35,665 bases of DNA from JAKFVC01 sp040386595 (GTDB taxonomy: Bacteria; Planctomycetota; Planctomycetia; Planctomycetales; Planctomycetaceae): contig JAZKFE010000114.1 in NCBI GenBank assembly GCA_040386595.1, positions 1 through 35,665 of the forward strand, given 5' to 3'. The notes under the pieces were generated by a model. The model had not been told where the DNA came from. It saw only the letters and a program-made list of their open reading frames with translations, and ran no database searches. Both the position numbers and the translations under genes were made by a program. Positions 34,123-35,665 of the stretch are shown here, in pieces. Numbering within the stretch: position 1 is the stretch's first letter; each line of letters begins with the position of its first letter.

Positions 34123-35568
34123 ATGCTGCGATTCTTTGACGAACGAACCGGCCACCGTGGCCACCTGAATCGGCAGGAATTCCTCCGTATCGCCGGTTTG
34201 AGCGCATTGACTGCCACCGGCTGGCGAAGTGCCGGCGCCACGGATCGGCCGGTACGTTCTCGGGATTCCGTCGGCGGCGTTGGTCGAGCCAAATCGGTGA
34301 TCGTGGTTTTTGCCAGTGGCGGGCAGAGTCAGCTGGAGATGTGGGATCCCAAGCCCGAAGCCCCGCGGGAAATTCGTGGGGCGTTTTCTTCGATTGCTTC
34401 GGCTGTTCCCGGCACGATTCTGTCTGAGCATATGCCGCAGATCGCCCGTATTGCCGACAAATACACGCTGATTCGGACGATGTCGCATGCCGATCTGGAT
34501 CATGGTTCCGCCGTCTATTTGTCGCTGACCGGTCAGTATCATTCGCGGATCAGTTCAAACCCGGTTCCCACGCCGAATGATTTGCCGTCGCTGATGTCGA
34601 CGTATCAGCGAGTCCGGCCGGGTTTGGGCACGATTGCTTCTTCAATCCAACTCAACGGGCCCATTATTGTCGCTCCGCAAGATATCGCTCCGGGTCAGTT
34701 CGGCGGCTTGTTGGGGCGAGACTTGGATCCGATGTTCGTCGGTAACGTGAATACAGATGCCGTGGCCGTGCCGGGGTTGGTGGCTCAGCCGGAACTATCA
34801 TCGATCCGCATCCGCGAACGGGAACGGTTGCTGGCGGCCATCGACCGGTCGTTAAAAAGTCACGAGGCTGACTCGCGGATCACCGATGTGGACGGTCAAT
34901 ATCACAAAGCCTTTGAATTGCTAGCCGATCCGCGGACCCGCGAAGCCTTTGATTTGTCGGCCGAACCGGCCGCGCTTCGCCGTCGCTATGGGCGGCACCG
35001 ACCTGGCCAGGCCTGTCTGTTAGCCCGACGATTGGCCGAAGCTGGCGTGCCGTTGATTACGGTGGTCTGGAACCATCAAAGTCGCGGGCAAGATATGCAC
35101 CCCGACGACGACGAATACTACGGCTGGGACACGCACAACGATATCTTCGATGTGCTCCAGAACCGACTGCTGCCGCGATTCGATCAGAGTTTTTCGGCAC
35201 TGCTGGAAGATCTCGAATCGCGTGGAATGATGGACGACACGCTGGTCATCTGCATGAGTGAATTCGGTCGTGCGCCCGTGATCGCATTGGAGCGGAACTT
35301 TGCTGGCTCGAGCCCCGGGCGTAAGCATTGGGCCTCGGCCTATTCCATTCTGATGGCCGGTGCGGGGGTCTCACGAGGCAAGGTTGTCGGGAAAACGGAT
35401 CGCCACGGAGCCTATCCGGCCTCGGAAAGTTACGGCCCGTGGGATATCGCTGCGACCGTGTTCGCAGCCTTGGGCATTTCTCCAGACGAACATTATCACG
35501 ACTTGCTTGGCCGACCGCTGCCGATGACCATCGGCACACCGATCCGAGCCGCTTACTCCGGTGCGTGA
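34123..35568 (+). CDS. DUF1501 domain-containing protein
   Basis: A 481-residue protein. The ATG at 34123 was chosen because it gives the usual N-terminus (LNRQEFLRIAGLSAL); the 150 codons upstream lack family similarity. The motif is Arg-Gln where most members have twin arginines, so Tat export is doubtful but a signal-like segment is present. Then come SVIVVFASGGQSQLEMWDPK, HADLDHGSAVYLSLTGQYH and, at the C-terminus, VICMSEFGRAP, GRKHWASAYSILMAGAGV and GKTDRHGAYPAS. These blocks are the sulfatase/phosphatase-like DUF1501 pattern that is strongly expanded in planctomycetes. Function is unknown; polysaccharide-related roles have been suggested. Confidence 0.92.
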   Translation: MLRFFDERTGHRGHLNRQEFLRIAGLSALTATGWRSAGATDRPVRSRDSVGGVGRAKSVIVVFASGGQSQLEMWDPKPEAPREIRGAFSSIASAVPGTILSEHMPQIARIADKYTLIRTMSHADLDHGSAVYLSLTGQYHSRISSNPVPTPNDLPSLMSTYQRVRPGLGTIASSIQLNGPIIVAPQDIAPGQFGGLLGRDLDPMFVGNVNTDAVAVPGLVAQPELSSIRIRERERLLAAIDRSLKSHEADSRITDVDGQYHKAFELLADPRTREAFDLSAEPAALRRRYGRHRPGQACLLARRLAEAGVPLITVVWNHQSRGQDMHPDDDEYYGWDTHNDIFDVLQNRLLPRFDQSFSALLEDLESRGMMDDTLVICMSEFGRAPVIALERNFAGSSPGRKHWASAYSILMAGAGVSRGKVVGKTDRHGAYPASESYGPWDIAATVFAALGISPDEHYHDLLGRPLPMTIGTPIRAAYSGA

Positions 35569-35621
35569 AACCTGCCTTCGAGATGCGTACCGTATCACCG
35601 CGGTGAGGGATTTCGGTCCTC

Positions 35622-35665
35622 TGGGAGGGTGAGGCTCCTGCCGAACCGCTTGGTCTTTCGGCTCT
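35622..35665. repeat. palindromic intergenic repeat, copy D (cut by window end)
   Basis: The left arm TGGGAGGGTGAGGCTCCTGC followed by CGAACCGCTTGGTCT matches copy A; the right arm lies beyond the window. Confidence 0.9.

Noticed and set aside
1..35665. tRNA, rRNA, CRISPR, transposase, integrase or toxin-antitoxin genes
   Set aside because: None was recognised on either strand by reading.

Overview
The window looks like a chromosomal segment of a planctomycete (order Planctomycetales). Evidence: a pilin-like DUF1559 protein, a TIGR03000 double-domain protein, a DUF1501 protein, a Tat-exported Gfo/Idh/MocA oxidoreductase, two secreted PQQ-type beta-propellers and a YncE/phosphatase fusion. 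Genes are mostly monocistronic, separated by long spacers, and spread over both strands. No tRNA, rRNA, CRISPR, transposase, integrase or phage gene was recognised. Two runs of N (26415-26468 and 29680-29689) show that this is a scaffolded draft; each breaks a gene and neither length keeps the reading frame.

Layout. 1-2.9 kb: end of a possible membrane gene, an ECHDC3-type crotonase and a Gly/Ser-rich secreted TIGR03000 protein. 3.5-5.4 kb: a transthyretin-like lipoprotein divergent from a DUF1559 pseudopilin-like protein. 5.7-9.9 kb: kdsD followed by a 1043-residue protein with LptC/LptA (OstA)-like segments, probably an LPS-related pair. 10.1-14.4 kb: tandem secreted PQQ-propeller proteins. 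14.8-18.7 kb: nitroreductase, NIPSNAP protein, threonine synthase and a GT2 glycosyltransferase. 19.3-21.9 kb: a tiny Gly/Tyr-rich secreted protein, a gene-free kilobase with strong hairpins, and a Gfo/Idh/MocA oxidoreductase. 22.0-28.2 kb (all minus): a GAF-HlyD adaptor fusion, an FAH-fold sugar-acid enzyme, RluD and a membrane-anchored TPR/YfgM-like protein. 28.4-31.2 kb (minus): YncE/phosphoesterase. 31.9-35.6 kb: BON-domain protein, HD-domain phosphohydrolase and DUF1501 protein.

The most distinctive non-coding signal is a family of about 83-bp palindromic repeats in spacers (14514, 17762, 31376, and 35622 running off the end). There is also one copy of a different long inverted repeat at 18803, and several strong hairpins or operator-like palindromes. 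The best biological leads are the giant LptA/LptC-like protein next to kdsD, the GAF-HlyD fusion, and the palindromic repeat family. No complete unknown defence or mobile system was found.
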